A DNA stretch of 64,000 bases, from NCBI GenBank assembly GCA_958496175.1, contig OY292279.1, positions 4,836,001 through 4,900,000 of the forward strand. The letters are read 5' to 3'. Shown piece after piece: positions 1 to 14,200 of this stretch. Within the stretch, counting starts at the first letter, position 1; each line of letters begins with the position of its first letter. The notes under the pieces were generated by a model. The model did no database searches, was not told where the DNA came from, and worked only from the letters and a program-made list of their open reading frames with translations. Source of the DNA: Sisyra terminalis. Its lineage: Eukaryota > Arthropoda > Insecta > Neuroptera > Sisyridae. The position numbers were made by a program, and so were the translations under genes.

Positions 1-3000
1 AGGATTTATTTGCTTAGCAAAAGCTGAATATTATTGGTTAAATCATCCTCAACATTTCTAATTCAAAATATTTAATTTTTAGGGGATAAAAGGGTGAGAA
101 AACCGAACGGGAAGTTATGGAGGTGAAAAGCTATGCTCCAAATTTCAACAGAAAAAGAGTCATTTTAAGGGGGTGACTTTTCATTATGAGGTCTAGTTTT
201 CTCAACGGATTATGAATTTGGGCCTTCAAGTGAATTATAATGTGAAAAAATTTTCGTCCTGTGTGCTATAGGACACCCGCAATTTCTTTTAAAAGTTTCA
301 AAAACAACAAAAAGGACAATTTTCGAAAGTAAAAAAAGGACATAAGGGAAGGATTTATTTGCTTAGCAAAAGCTGAATATTATTGGTTAAATCATCCTCA
401 ACATTTCTAATTCAAAATATTTTGTTTTTAGGGGATAAAAGGGTGAGAAAACCGAACGGGAAGTTATGGAGGTGAAAAGCTATGCTCCAAATTTCAACAG
501 AAAATGGGTCATTTTAAGGGGGTGACTTTTCATTATGAGGTCTAGTTTTCTCAACGGATTATGAATAAGTGCCATCAAGGGAATTATAATGTGAAAAAAT
601 TTTCGACCTGTGTGCTATAGGACACTCGCAATTTCTTTTCAAAGTTTCAAAAACGGCAAAAAGGACAATTTTCGAATGTAAAAAAAGGACATAAGGGAAG
701 GATTTATTTGCTTAGCAAAAGCTGAATATTATTGGTTAAATCATCCTCAACATTTCTATATCAAAATATTTAATTTTTAGGGGATAAAAGGGTGAGAAAA
801 CCGAACGGGAAGTTATGGAGGTGAAAAGCTATGCTCCAAATTTCAACAGAAAATGGGTCATTTTAAGGGGGTGACTTTTCATTATGAGGTCTAGTTTTCT
901 CAACGGATTATGAAAAAGTGCCTTCAAGGGAATTATAATGTGAAAAAATTTTCGTCCTGTGTGCTATAGGACACCCGCAATTTCTTTTCAAAATTTCAAA
1001 AACGGCAAAAAGGACAATTTTCGAAAGTAAAAAAAGGACATAAGGGAAGGATTTATTTGCTTAGTAAAAGCAGAATATTATTGGTTAAATCATCCTCAAC
1101 ATTTCTAATGCCAAATATTTTATTTTTACGGGATATAAGGGTGAGAAAACCGAACGGGAAGTTAAGGAGGTGAAAAGCTAAGCGCCAAATTTCAACAGAA
1201 AATGGGTTATTTTAAGGGAGTGACTTTTCATTATGAGGTCTAGTTTTCTCAACGGATTATGAAAAAGTGCCTTCAAGGGAATTATAATGTGAAAAAATTT
1301 TCGTCCTGTGTGCTATAGGACACCCGCAATTTCTTTTCAAAGTTTCAAAAACGGCAAAAAGGACAATTTTCGAATGTAAAAAAAGGACATAAGGGAAGGA
1401 TTTATTTGCTTAGCAAAAGCTGAATATTATTGGTTAAATCATCCTCAACATTTCTAATTCAAAATATTTTATTTTTACGGGATAGAAGGGTGAGAAAACC
1501 GAAAAGGAAATTAAGGAGTAGAAAATCTATGCGGCAAATTTCAACAGAAAATGAGTCATTTTAAGGGGGTGACTTTTCATTATGAGGTCTAGTTTTCTCA
1601 ACGGATTATGAATTTGGGCCTTCAAGTGAATTATAATGTGAAAAAATTTTCGTCCTGTGTGCTATAGGACACCCGCAATTTCTTTTCAAAGTTTCAAAAA
1701 CGGCAAAAAGGACCATTTTCGAATGTAAAAAAAGGACATAAGGGAAGGATTTATTTGCTTAGCAAAAGCTGAATATTATTGGTTAAATCATCCTCAACAT
1801 TTCTATTTCAAAATATTTTATTTTTACGGGATATAAGGGTGAGAAAACCGAACAGGAAATTAAGGAGTTGAAAATCTATGCGGCAAATTTCAACAGAAAA
1901 TGGGTCATTTTAAGGGGGTGACTTTTCATTATGAGGTCTAGTTTTCTCAATGGATTATGAAAAAGTGCCTTCAAGGGAATTATAATGTGAAAAAATTTTC
2001 GTCCTGTGTGCTATGGGACACCCGCAATTTCTTTTCAAAATTTCAAAAACGGCAAAAAGGACAATTTTCGAAAGTAAAAAAAGGACATAAGGGAAGGATT
2101 TATTTGCTTAGTAAAAGCAGAATATTATTGGTTAAATCATCCTCAACATTGATAATGCCAAATATTTTATTTTTAGGGGATAGAAGGGTGAGAAAACCGA
2201 ACGGGAAGTTAAGGAGGTGAAAAGCTAAGCGCCAAATTTCAACAGAAAATGAGTCATTTTAAGGGGGTGACTTTTCATTATGAGGTCTAGTTTTCTCAAC
2301 GGATTATGAATAAGTGCCTTCAAGGGAATTATAATGTGAAAAAATTTTCGTCCTGTGTGCTATAGGACACTCGCAATTTCTTTTCAAAGTTTCAAAAACG
2401 GCAAAAAGAACAATTTTCGAAAGTAAAAAAAGGACATAAGGGAAGGATTTATTTGCTTAGTAAAAGCAGAATATTATTGGTTAAATCATCCTCAACATTG
2501 ATAATGCCAAATATTTTATTTTTAGGGGATAGAAGGGTGAGAAAACCGAACGGGAAGTTAAGGAGGTGAAAAGCTAAGCGCCAAATTTCAACAGAAAATG
2601 AGTCATTTTAAGGGGGTGACTTTTCATTATGAGGTCTAGTTTTCTCAACGGATTATGAATAAGTGGCTTCAAGGGAATTATAATGTGAAAAAATTTTCGT
2701 CCTGTGTGCTATAGGACACTCGCAATTTCATTTCAAAGATTCAAAAACGTCAAAAAGGACAATTTTCGAATGTAAAAAAAGGACATAAGGGAAGGATTTA
2801 TTTGCTTAGCAAAAGCTGAATATTATTGGTTAAATCATCCTCAACATTTCTAATTCAAAATATTTAATTTTTAGGAGATAAAAGGGTGAGAAAACCGAAC
2901 GGTAAGTTATGGAGGTGAAAAGCTATGCTCCAAATTTCAACAGAAAATGGGTCATTTTAAGGGGGTGACTTTTCATTATGAGGTCTAGTTTTCTCAACGG

Positions 3001-4059
3001 ATTATGAATAAGTGCCTTCAAGGGAATTATAATGTGAAAAAATTTTCGTCCTGTGTGCTATAGGACACTCGCAATTTCTTTTCAAAGTTTCAAAAACGGC
3101 AAAAAGGACAATTTTCGAATGTAAAAAAAGGACATAAGGGAAGGATTTATTTGCTTAGCAAAAGCTGAATATTATTGGTTAAATCATCCTCAACATTTCT
3201 AATTCAAAATATTTAATTTTTAGGGGATAAAAGGGTGAGAAAACCGAACGGTAAGTTATGGAGGTGAAAAGCTATGCTCCAAATTTCAACAGAAAATGGG
3301 TCATTTTAAGGGGGTGACTTTTCATTATGAGGTCTAGTTTTCTCAACGGATTATGAATAAGTGCCTTCAAGGGAATTATAATGTGAAAAAATTTTCGTCC
3401 TGTGTGCTATAGGACACCCGCAATTTCTTTTCAAAGTTTCAAAAACGGCAAAAAGGACAATTTTCGAATGTAAAAAAAGGACATAAGGGAAGGATTTATT
3501 TGCTTAGCAAAAGCTGAATATTATTGGTTAAATCATCCTCAACATTTCTAATTCAAAATATTTAATTTTTAGGGGAAAAAAGGGTGAGAAAACCGAACGG
3601 GAAGTTATGGAGGTGAAAAGCTATGCTCCAAATTTCAACAGAAAATGGGTCATTTTAAGGGGGTGACTTTTCATTATGAGGTCTAGTTTTCTCAACGGAT
3701 TATGAATAAGTGCCTTCAAGGGAATTATAATGTGAAAAAATTTTCGTCCTGTGTGCTATAGGACACTCGCAATTTCTTTTCAAAGTTTCAAAAACGGCAA
3801 AAAGGACAATTTTCGAATGTAAAAAAAGGACATAAGGGAAGGATTTATTTGCTTAGCAAAAGCTGAATATTATTGGTTAAATCATCCTCAACATTTCTAA
3901 TTCAAAATATTTAATTTTTAGGGGATAAAAGGGTGAGAAAACCGATCGGGAAGTTATGGAGGTGAAAAGCTATGCTCCAAATTTCAACAGAAAATGGGTC
4001 ATTTTAAGGGGGTGACTTTTCATTATGAGGTCTAGTTTTCTCAACGGATTATGAATAAG

Positions 4060-7000
4060 TGCCTTCAAGGGAATTATAATGTGAAAAAATTTTCGTCCTG
4101 TGTGCTATAGGACACTCGCAATTTCATTTCAAAGATTCAAAAACGGCAAAAAGGACAATTTTCGAATGTAAAAAAAGGACATAAGGGATGGATTTATTTG
4201 CTTAGCAAAAGCTGAATATTATTGGTTAAATCATCCTCAACATTTCTAATTCAAAATATTTTATTTTTAGGGGATAAAAGGGTGAGAAAACCGAACGGGA
4301 AGTTATGGAGGTGAAAAGCTATGCTCCAAATTTCAACAGAAAATGGGTCATTTTAAGGGGGTGACTTTTCATTATGAGGTCTAGTTTTCTCAACGGATTA
4401 TGAATAAGTGCCTTCAAGGGAATTATAATGTGAAAAAATTTTCGTCCTGTGTGCTATAGGACACTCGCAATTTCATTTCAAAGATTCAAAAACGGCAAAA
4501 AGGACAATTTTCGAATGTAAAAAAAGGACATAAGGGATGGATTTAATTGCTTAGCAAAAGCTGAATATTATTGGTTAAATCATCCTCAACATTTCTAATT
4601 CAAAATATTTAATTTTTAGGGGATAAAAGGGTGAGAAAACCGAACGGGAAGTTATGGAGGTGGAAAGGTATGCTCCAAATTTCAACAGAAAATGGGTCAT
4701 TTTAAGGGGGTGACTTTTCATTATGAGGTCTAGTTTTCTCAACGGATTATGAATAAGTGCCTTCAAGGGAATTATAATGTGAAAAAATTTTCGTCCTGTG
4801 TGCTATAGGACACTCGCAATTTCTTTTCAAAGTTTCAAAAACGGCAAAAAGGACAATTTTCGAATGTAAAAAAAGGACATAAGGGAAGGATTTATTTGCT
4901 TAGCAAAAGCTGAATATTATTGGTTAAATCATCCTCAACATTTCTAATTCAAAATATTTTATTTTTAGGGGATAAAAGGGTGAGAAAACCGAACGGGAAG
5001 TTATGGAGGTGAAAAGCTATGCTCCAAATTTCAACAGAAAATGGGTCATTTTAAGGGGGTGACTTTTCATTATGAGGTCTAGTTTTCTCAACGGATTATG
5101 AATAAGTGCCTTCAAGGGAATTATAATGTGAAAAAATTTTCGTCCTGTGTGCTATAGGACACTCGCAATTTCTTTTCAAAGTTTCAAAAACGGCAAAAAG
5201 GACAATTTTCGAATGTAAAAAAAGGACATAAGGGAAGGATTTATTTGCTTAGCAAAAGCTGAATATTATTGGTTAAATCATCCTCAACATTTCTAATTCA
5301 AAATATTTAATTTTTAGGGGATAAAAGGGTGAGAAAACCGAACGGGAAGTTATGGAGGTGAAAAGCTATGCTCCAAATTTCAACAGAAAATGAGTCATTT
5401 TAAGGGGGTGACTTTTCATTATGAGGTCTAGTTTTCTCAACGGATTATGAATTTGGGCCTTCAAGTGAATTATAATGTGAAAAAATTTTCGTCCTGTGTG
5501 CTATAGGACACCCGCAATTTCTTTTAAAAGTTTCAAAAACAACAAAAAGGACAATTTTCGAATGTAAAAAAAGGACATAAGGGAAGGATTTATTTGCTTA
5601 GCAAAAGCTGAATATTATTGGTTAAATTATCCTCAACATTTCTAATTCAAAATATTTAATTTTTAGGGGATAAAAGGGTGAGAAAACCGAACGGGAAGTT
5701 ATGGAGGTGAAAAGCTATGCTCCAAATTTCAACAGAAAATGGGTCATTTTAAGGGGGTGACTTTTCATTATGAGGTCTAGTTTTCTCAACGGATTATGAA
5801 TAAGTGCCTTCAAGGGAATTATAATGTGAAAAAATTTTCGTCCTGTGTGCTATAGGACACTCGCAATTTCTTTTCAAAGTTTCAAAAACGGCAAAAAGGA
5901 CAATTTTCGAATGTAAAAAAAGGACATAAGGGAAGGATTTATTTGCTTAGCAAAAGCTGAATATTATTGGTTAAATCATCCTCAACATTTCTATATCAAA
6001 ATATTTAATTTTTAGGGGATAAAAGGGTGAGAAAACCGAACGGGAAGTTATGGAGGTGAAAAGCTATGCTCCAAATTTCAACAGAAAATGGGTCATTTTA
6101 AGGGGGTGACTTTTCATTATGAGGTCTAGTTTTCTCAACGGATTATGAAAAAGTGCCTTCAAGGGAATTATAATGTGAAAAAATTTTCGTCCTGTGTGCT
6201 ATAGGACACTCGCAATTTCATTTCAAAGATTCAAAAACGGCAAAAAGGACAATTTTCGAATGTAAAAAAAGGACATAAGGGATGGATTTATTTGCTTAGC
6301 AAAAGCTGAATATTATTGGTTAAATCATCCTCAACATTTCTAATTCAAAATATTTTATTTTTAGGGGATAAAAGGGTGAGAAAACCGAACGGGAAGTTAT
6401 GGAGGTGAAAAGCTATGCTCCAAATTTCAACAGAAAATGGGTCATTTTAAGGGGGTGACTTTTCATTATGAGGTCTAGTTTTCTCAACGGATTATGAATA
6501 AGTGCCTTCAAGGGAATTATAATGTGAAAAAATTTTCGTCCTGTGTGCTATAGGACACTCGCAATTTCATTTCAAAGATTCAAAAACGGCAAAAAGGACA
6601 ATTTTCGAATGTAAAAAAAGGACATAAGGGATGGATTTAATTGCTTAGCAAAAGCTGAATATTATTGGTTAAATCATCCTCAACATTTCTAATTCAAAAT
6701 ATTTAATTTTTAGGGGATAAAAGGGTGAGAAAACCGAACGGGAAGTTATGGAGGTGGAAAGGTATGCTCCAAATTTCAACAGAAAATGGGTCATTTTAAG
6801 GGGGTGACTTTTCATTATGAGGTCTAGTTTTCTCAACGGATTATGAATAAGTGCCTTCAAGGGAATTATAATGTGAAAAAATTTTCGTCCTGTGTGCTAT
6901 AGGACACTCGCAATTTCTTTTCAAAGTTTCAAAAACGGCAAAAAGGACAATTTTCGAATGTAAAAAAAGGACATAAGGGAAGGATTTATTTGCTTAGCAA

Positions 7001-8290
7001 AAGCTGAATATTATTGGTTAAATCATCCTCAACATTTCTAATTCAAAATATTTTATTTTTAGGGGATAAAAGGGTGAGAAAACCGAACGGGAAGTTATGG
7101 AGGTGAAAAGCTATGCTCCAAATTTCAACAGAAAATGGGTCATTTTAAGGGGGTGACTTTTCATTATGAGGTCTAGTTTTCTCAACGGATTATGAATAAG
7201 TGCCTTCAAGGGAATTATAATGTGAAAAAATTTTCGTCCTGTGTGCTATAGGACACTCGCAATTTCTTTTCAAAGTTTCAAAAACGGCAAAAAGGACAAT
7301 TTTCGAATGTAAAAAAAGGACATAAGGGAAGGATTTATTTGCTTAGCAAAAGCTGAATATTATTGGTTAAATCATCCTCAACATTTCTAATTCAAAATAT
7401 TTAATTTTTAGGGGATAAAAGGGTGAGAAAACCGAACGGGAAGTTATGGAGGTGAAAAGCTATGCTCCAAATTTCAACAGAAAATGAGTCATTTTAAGGG
7501 GGTGACTTTTCATTATGAGGTCTAGTTTTCTCAACGGATTATGAATTTGGGCCTTCAAGTGAATTATAATGTGAAAAAATTTTCGTCCTGTGTGCTATAG
7601 GACACCCGCAATTTCTTTTAAAAGTTTCAAAAACAACAAAAAGGACAATTTTCGAATGTAAAAAAAGGACATAAGGGAAGGATTTATTTGCTTAGCAAAA
7701 GCTGAATATTATTGGTTAAATTATCCTCAACATTTCTAATTCAAAATATTTAATTTTTAGGGGATAAAAGGGTGAGAAAACCGAACGGGAAGTTATGGAG
7801 GTGAAAAGCTATGCTCCAAATTTCAACAGAAAATGGGTCATTTTAAGGGGGTGACTTTTCATTATGAGGTCTAGTTTTCTCAACGGATTATGAATAAGTG
7901 CCTTCAAGGGAATTATAATGTGAAAAAATTTTCGTCCTGTGTGCTATAGGACACTCGCAATTTCTTTTCAAAGTTTCAAAAACGGCAAAAAGGACAATTT
8001 TCGAATGTAAAAAAAGGACATAAGGGAAGGATTTATTTGCTTAGCAAAAGCTGAATATTATTGGTTAAATCATCCTCAACATTTCTATATCAAAATATTT
8101 AATTTTTAGGGGATAAAAGGGTGAGAAAACCGAACGGGAAGTTATGGAGGTGAAAAGCTATGCTCCAAATTTCAACAGAAAATGGGTCATTTTAAGGGGG
8201 TGACTTTTCATTATGAGGTCTAGTTTTCTCAACGGATTATGAAAAAGTGCCTTCAAGGGAATTATAATGTGAAAAAATTTTCGTCCTGTG
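4060..8290 (+). repeat. Six-monomer block (2094 bp) duplicated in tandem inside the satellite
   Basis: The variant series of about 4060-6153 is repeated at 6154-8247 with a shift of 2094 bp (6 x 349). Shared rare marks include GGATGG at 4189 and 6283, the GGATGGATTTAATTG form at about 4535 and 6629, the GTGGAAAGGTATG form at about 4660 and 6755, TGAGTCA near 5392 and 7486, and the CTATATCAAAA form near 5990 and 8084. Outside the block the correspondence breaks. This is a recent unequal-exchange or amplification event rather than ancient monomer drift. Confidence 0.85.
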
Positions 8291-11200
8291 TGCTATAGGA
8301 CACCCGCAATTTCTTTTCAAAGTTTCAAAAACGGCAAAAAGGACAATTTTCGAATGTAAAAAAAGGACATAAGGGAAGGATTTATTTGCTTAGCAAAAGC
8401 TGAATATTATTGGTTAAATCATCCTCAACATTTCTAATTCAAAATATTTTATTTTTACGGGATAGAAGGGTGAGAAAACCGAAAAGGAAATTAAGGAGTA
8501 GAAAATCTATGCGGCAAATTTCAACAGAAAATGAGTCATTTTAAGGGGGTGACTTTTCATTATGAGGTCTAGTTTTCTCAACGGATTATGAATTTGGGCC
8601 TTCAAGTGAATTATAATGTGAAAAAATTTTCGTCCTGTGTGCTATAGGACACCCGCAATTTCTTTTCAAAGTTTCAAAAACGGCAAAAAGGACCATTTTC
8701 GAATGTAAAAAAAGGACATAAGGGAAGGATTTATTTGCTTAGCAAAAGCTGAATATTATTGGTTAAATCATCCTCAACATTTCTATTTCAAAATATTTTA
8801 TTTTTACGGGATATAAGGGTGAGAAAACCGAACAGGAAATTAAGGAGTTGAAAATCTATGCGGCAAATTTCAACAGAAAATGGGTCATTTTAAGGGGGTG
8901 ACTTTTCATTATGAGGTCTAGTTTTCTCAATGGATTATGAAAAAGTGCCTTCAAGGGAATTATAATGTGAAAAAATTTTCGTCCTGTGTGCTATGGGACA
9001 CCCGCAATTTCTTTTCAAAATTTCAAAAACGGCAAAAAGGACAATTTTCGAAAGTAAAAAAAGGACATAAGGGAAGGATTTATTTGCTTAGTAAAAGCAG
9101 AATATTATTGGTTAAATCATCCTCAACATTGATAATGCCAAATATTTTATTTTTAGGGGATAAAAGGGTGAGAAAACCGAACGGGAAGTTAAGGAGGTGA
9201 AAAGCTAAGCGCCAAATTTCAACAGAAAATGAGTCATTTTAAGGGGGTGACTTTTCATTATGAGGTCTAGTTTTCTCAACGGATTATGAATAAGTGCCTT
9301 CAAGGGAATTATAATGTGAAAAAATTTTCGTCCTGTGTGCTATAGGACACTCGCAATTTCTTTTCAAAGTTTCAAAAACGGCAAAAAGGACAATTTTCGA
9401 AAGTAAAAAAAGGACATAAGGGAAGGATTTATTTGCTTAGCAAAAGCTGAATATTATTGGTTAAATCATCCTCAACATTTCTAATTCAAAATATTTAATT
9501 TTTAGGGGATAAAAGGGTGAGAAAACCGAACGGGAAGTTATGGAGGTGAAAAGCTATGCTCCAAATTTCAACAGAAAATGGGTCATTTTAAGGGGGTGAC
9601 TTTTCATTATGAGGTCTAGTTTTCTCAACGGATTATGAATTTGGGCCTTCAAGTGAATTATAATGTGAAAAAATTTTCGTCCTGTGTGCTATAGGACACC
9701 CGCAATTTCTTTTCAAAGTTTCAAAAACGGCAAAAAGGACCATTTTCGAATGTAAAAAAAGGACATAAGGGAAGGATTTATTTGCTTAGCAAAAGCTGAA
9801 TATTATTGGTTAAATCATCCTCAACATTTCTATTTCAAAATATTTTATTTTTACGGGATATAAGGGTGAGAAAACCGAACAGGAAATTAAGGAGTTGAAA
9901 ATCTATGCGGCAAATTTCAACAGAAAATGGGTCATTTTAAGGGGGTGACTTTTCATTATGAGGTCTAGTTTTCTCAATGGATTATGAAAAAGTGCCTTCA
10001 AGGGAATTATAATGTGAAAAAATTTTCGTCCTGTGTGCTATGGGACACCCGCAATTTCTTTTCAAAATTTCAAAAACGGCAAAAAGGACAATTTTCGAAA
10101 GTAAAAAAAGGACATAAGGGAAGGATTTATTTGCTTAGTAAAAGCAGAATATTATTGGTTAAATCATCCTCAACATTGATAATGCCAAATATTTTATTTT
10201 TAGGGGATAAAAGGGTGAGAAAACCGAACGGGAAGTTAAGGAGGTGAAAAGCTAAGCGCCAAATTTCAACAGAAAATGAGTCATTTTAAGGGGGTGACTT
10301 TTCATTATGAGGTCTAGTTTTCTCAACGGATTATGAATAAGTGCCTTCAAGGGAATTATAATGTGAAAAAATTTTCGTCCTGTGTGCTATAGGACACTCG
10401 CAATTTCTTTTCAAAGTTTCAAAAACGGCAAAAAGGACAATTTTCGAAAGTAAAAAAAGGACATAAGGGAAGGATTTATTTGCTTAGCAAAAGCTGAATA
10501 TTATTGGTTAAATCATCCTCAACATTTCTAATTCAAAATATTTAATTTTTAGGGGATAAAAGGGTGAGAAAACCGAACGGGAAGTTATGGAGGTGAAAAG
10601 CTATGCTCCAAATTTCAACAGAAAATGGGTCATTTTAAGGGGGTGACTTTTCATTATGAGGTCTAGTTTTCTCAACGGATTATGAATAAGTGCCTTCAAG
10701 GGAATTATAATGTGAAAAAATTTTCGTCCTGTGTGCTATAGGACACTCGCAATTTCATTTCAAAGATTCAAAAACGGCAAAAAGGACAATTTTCGAATGT
10801 AAAAAAAGGACATAAGGGATGGATTTAATTGCTTAGCAAAAGCTGAATATTATTGGTTAAATCATCCTCAACATTTCTAATTCAAAATATTTAATTTTTA
10901 GGGGATAAAAGGGTGAGAAAAGCGAACGGGAAGTTATGGAGGTGAAAAGCTATGCTCCAAATTTCAACAGAAAATGGGTCATTTTAAGGGGGTGACTTTT
11001 CATTATGAGGTCTAGTTTTCTCAACGGATTATGAATAAGTGCCTTCAAGGGAATTATAATGTGAAAAAATTTTCGTCCTGTGTGCTATAGGACACTCGCA
11101 ATTTCTTTTCAAAGTTTCAAAAACGGCAAAAAGGACAATTTTCGAATGTAAAAAAAGGACATAAGGGAAGGATTTATTTGCTTAGCAAAAGCTGAATATT

Positions 11201-14200
11201 ATTGGTTAAATCATCCTCAACATTTCTAATTCAAAATATTTAATTTTTAGGGGATAAAAGGGTGAGAAAACCGATCGGGAAGTTATGGAGGTGAAAAGCT
11301 ATGCTCCAAATTTCAACAGAAAATGGGTCATTTTAAGGGGGTGACTTTTCATTATGAGGTCTAGTTTTCTCAACGGATTATGAATAAGTGCCTTCAAGGG
11401 AATTATAATGTGAAAAAATTTTCGTCCTGTGTGGTATAGGACACTCGCAATTTCATTTCAAAGATTCAAAAACGGCAAAAAGGACAATTTTCGAATGTAA
11501 AAAAAGGACATAAGGGAAGGATTTATTTGCTTAGCAAAAGCTGAATATTATTGGTTAAATCATCCTCAACATTTCTAATTCAAAATATTTTATTTTTAGG
11601 GGATAAAAGGGTGAGAAAACCGAACGGGAAGTTATGGAGGTGAAAAGCTATGCTCCAAATTTCAACAGAAAATGGGTCATTTTAAGGGGGTGACTTTTCA
11701 TTATGAGGTCTAGTTTTCTCAACGGATTATGAATAAGTGCCTTCAAGGGAATTATAATGTGAAAAAATTTTCGTCCTGTGTGCTATAGGACACCCGCAAT
11801 TTCTTTTCAAAGTTTCAAAAACGGCAAAAAGGACAATTTTCGAAAGTAAAAAAAGGACATAAGGGAAGGATTTATTTGCTTAGCAAAAGCTGAATATTAT
11901 TGGTTAAATCATCCTCAACATTTCTAATTCAAAATATTTAATTTTTAGGGGATAAAAGGGTGAGAAAACCGATCGGGAAGTTATGGAGGTGAAAAGCTAT
12001 GCTCCAAATTTCAACAGAAAATGGGTCATTTTAAGGGGGTGACTTTTCATTATGAGGTCTAGTTTTCTCAACGGATTATGAATAAGTGCCTTCAAGGGAA
12101 TTATAATGTGAAAAAATTTTCGTCCTGTGTGCTATAGGACACTCGCAATTTCATTTCAAAGATTCAAAAACGGCAAAAAGGACAATTTTCGAATGAAAAA
12201 AAAGGACATAAGGGATGGATTTAATTGCTTAGCAAAAGCTGAATATTATTGGTTAAATCATCCTCAACATTTCTAATTCAAAATATTTAATTTTTAGGGG
12301 ATAAAAGGGTGAGAAAACCGAACGGGAAGTTATGGAGGTGGAAAGGTATGCTCCAAATTTCAACAGAAAATGGGTCATTTTAAGGGGGTGACTTTTCATT
12401 ATGAGGTCTAGTTTTCTCAACGGATTATGAATAAGTGCCTTCAAGGGAATTATAATGTGAAAAAATTTTCGTCCTGTGTGCTATAGGACACCCGCAATTT
12501 CTTTTCAAAGTTTCAAAAACGGCAAAAAGGACAATTTTCGAAAGTAAAAAAAGGACATAAGGGAAGGATTTATTTGCTTAGCAAAAGCTGAATATTATTG
12601 GTTAAATCATCCTCAACATTTCTAATTCAAAATATTTAATTTTTAGGGGATAAAAGGGTGAGAAAACCGATCGGGAAGTTATGGAGGTGAAAAGCTATGC
12701 TCCAAATTTCAACAGAAAATGGGTCATTTTAAGGGGGTGACTTTTCATTATGAGGTCTAGTTTTCTCAACGGATTATGAATAAGTGCCTTCAAGGGAATT
12801 ATAATGTGAAAAAATTTTCGTCCTGTGTGCTATAGGACACTCGCAATTTCATTTCAAAGATTCAAAAACGGCAAAAAGGACAATTTTCGAATGAAAAAAA
12901 AGGACATAAGGGATGGATTTAATTGCTTAGCAAAAGCTGAATATTATTGGTTAAATCATCCTCAACATTTCTAATTCAAAATATTTAATTTTTAGGGGAT
13001 AAAAGGGTGAGAAAACCGAACGGGAAGTTATGGAGGTGGAAAGGTATGCTCCAAATTTCAACAGAAAATGGGTCATTTTAAGGGGGTGACTTTTCATTAT
13101 GAGGTCTAGTTTTCTCAACGGATTATGAATAAGTGCCTTCAAGGGAATTATAATGTGAAAAAATTTTCGTCCTGTGTGCTATAGGACACTCGCAATTTCT
13201 TTTCAAAGTTTCAAAAACGGCAAAAAGGACAATTTTCGAATGTAAAAAAAGGACATAAGGGAAGGATTTATTTGCTTAGCAAAAGCTGAATATTATTGGT
13301 TAAATCATCCTCAACATTTCTAATTCAAAATATTTTATTTTTAGGGGATAAAAGGGTGAGAAAACCGAACGGGAAGTTATGGAGGTGAAAAGCTATGCTC
13401 CAAATTTCAACAGAAAATGGGTCATTTTAAGGGGGTGACTTTTCATTATGAGGTCTAGTTTTCTCAACGGATTATGAATAAGTGCCTTCAAGGGAATTAT
13501 AATGTGAAAAAATTTTCGTCCTGTGTGCTATAGGACACCCGCAATTTCTTTTCAAAGTTTCAAAAACGGCAAAAAGGACAATTTTCGAAAGTAAAAAAAG
13601 GACATAAGGGAAGGATTTATTTGCTTAGCAAAAGCTGAATATTATTGGTTAAATCATCCTCAACATTTCTAATTCAAAATATTTTATTTTTAGGGGATAA
13701 AAGGGTGAGAAAACCGAACGGGAAGTTATGGAGGTGAAAAGCTATGCTCCAAATTTCAACAGAAAATGGGTCATTTTAAGGGGGTGACTTTTCATTATGA
13801 GGTCTAGTTTTCTCAACGGATTATGAATAAGTGCCTTCAAGGGAATTATAATGTGAAAAAATTTTCGTCCTGTGTGCTATAGGACACCCGCAATTTCTTT
13901 TCAAAGTTTCAAAAACGGCAAAAAGGACAATTTTCGAAAGTAAAAAAAGGACATAAGGGAAGGATTTATTTGCTTAGCAAAAGCTGAATATTATTGGTTA
14001 AATCATCCTCAACATTTCTAATTCAAAATATTTAATTTTTAGGGGATAAAAGGGTGAGAAAACCGATCGGGAAGTTATGGAGGTGAAAAGCTATGCTCCA
14101 AATTTCAACAGAAAATGGGTCATTTTAAGGGGGTGACTTTTCATTATGAGGTCTAGTTTTCTCAACGGATTATGAATAAGTGCCTTCAAGGGAATTATAA

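Noticed and set aside
1957..2220. 87-codon plus-strand frames in several satellite monomers (also 8937, 9984 and 29,528)
   Set aside because: They recur only because the monomer repeats; most monomers carry a TAG in this frame and nothing resembles a protein family.
2210..2222. AAGGAGGTGA in the monomer, looking like a bacterial ribosome binding site
   Set aside because: The window is eukaryotic and no open frame follows; chance similarity.
4575..4766. 63-codon minus-strand frames in many satellite monomers
   Set aside because: These are identical shadows of a monomer variant, with no coding features.
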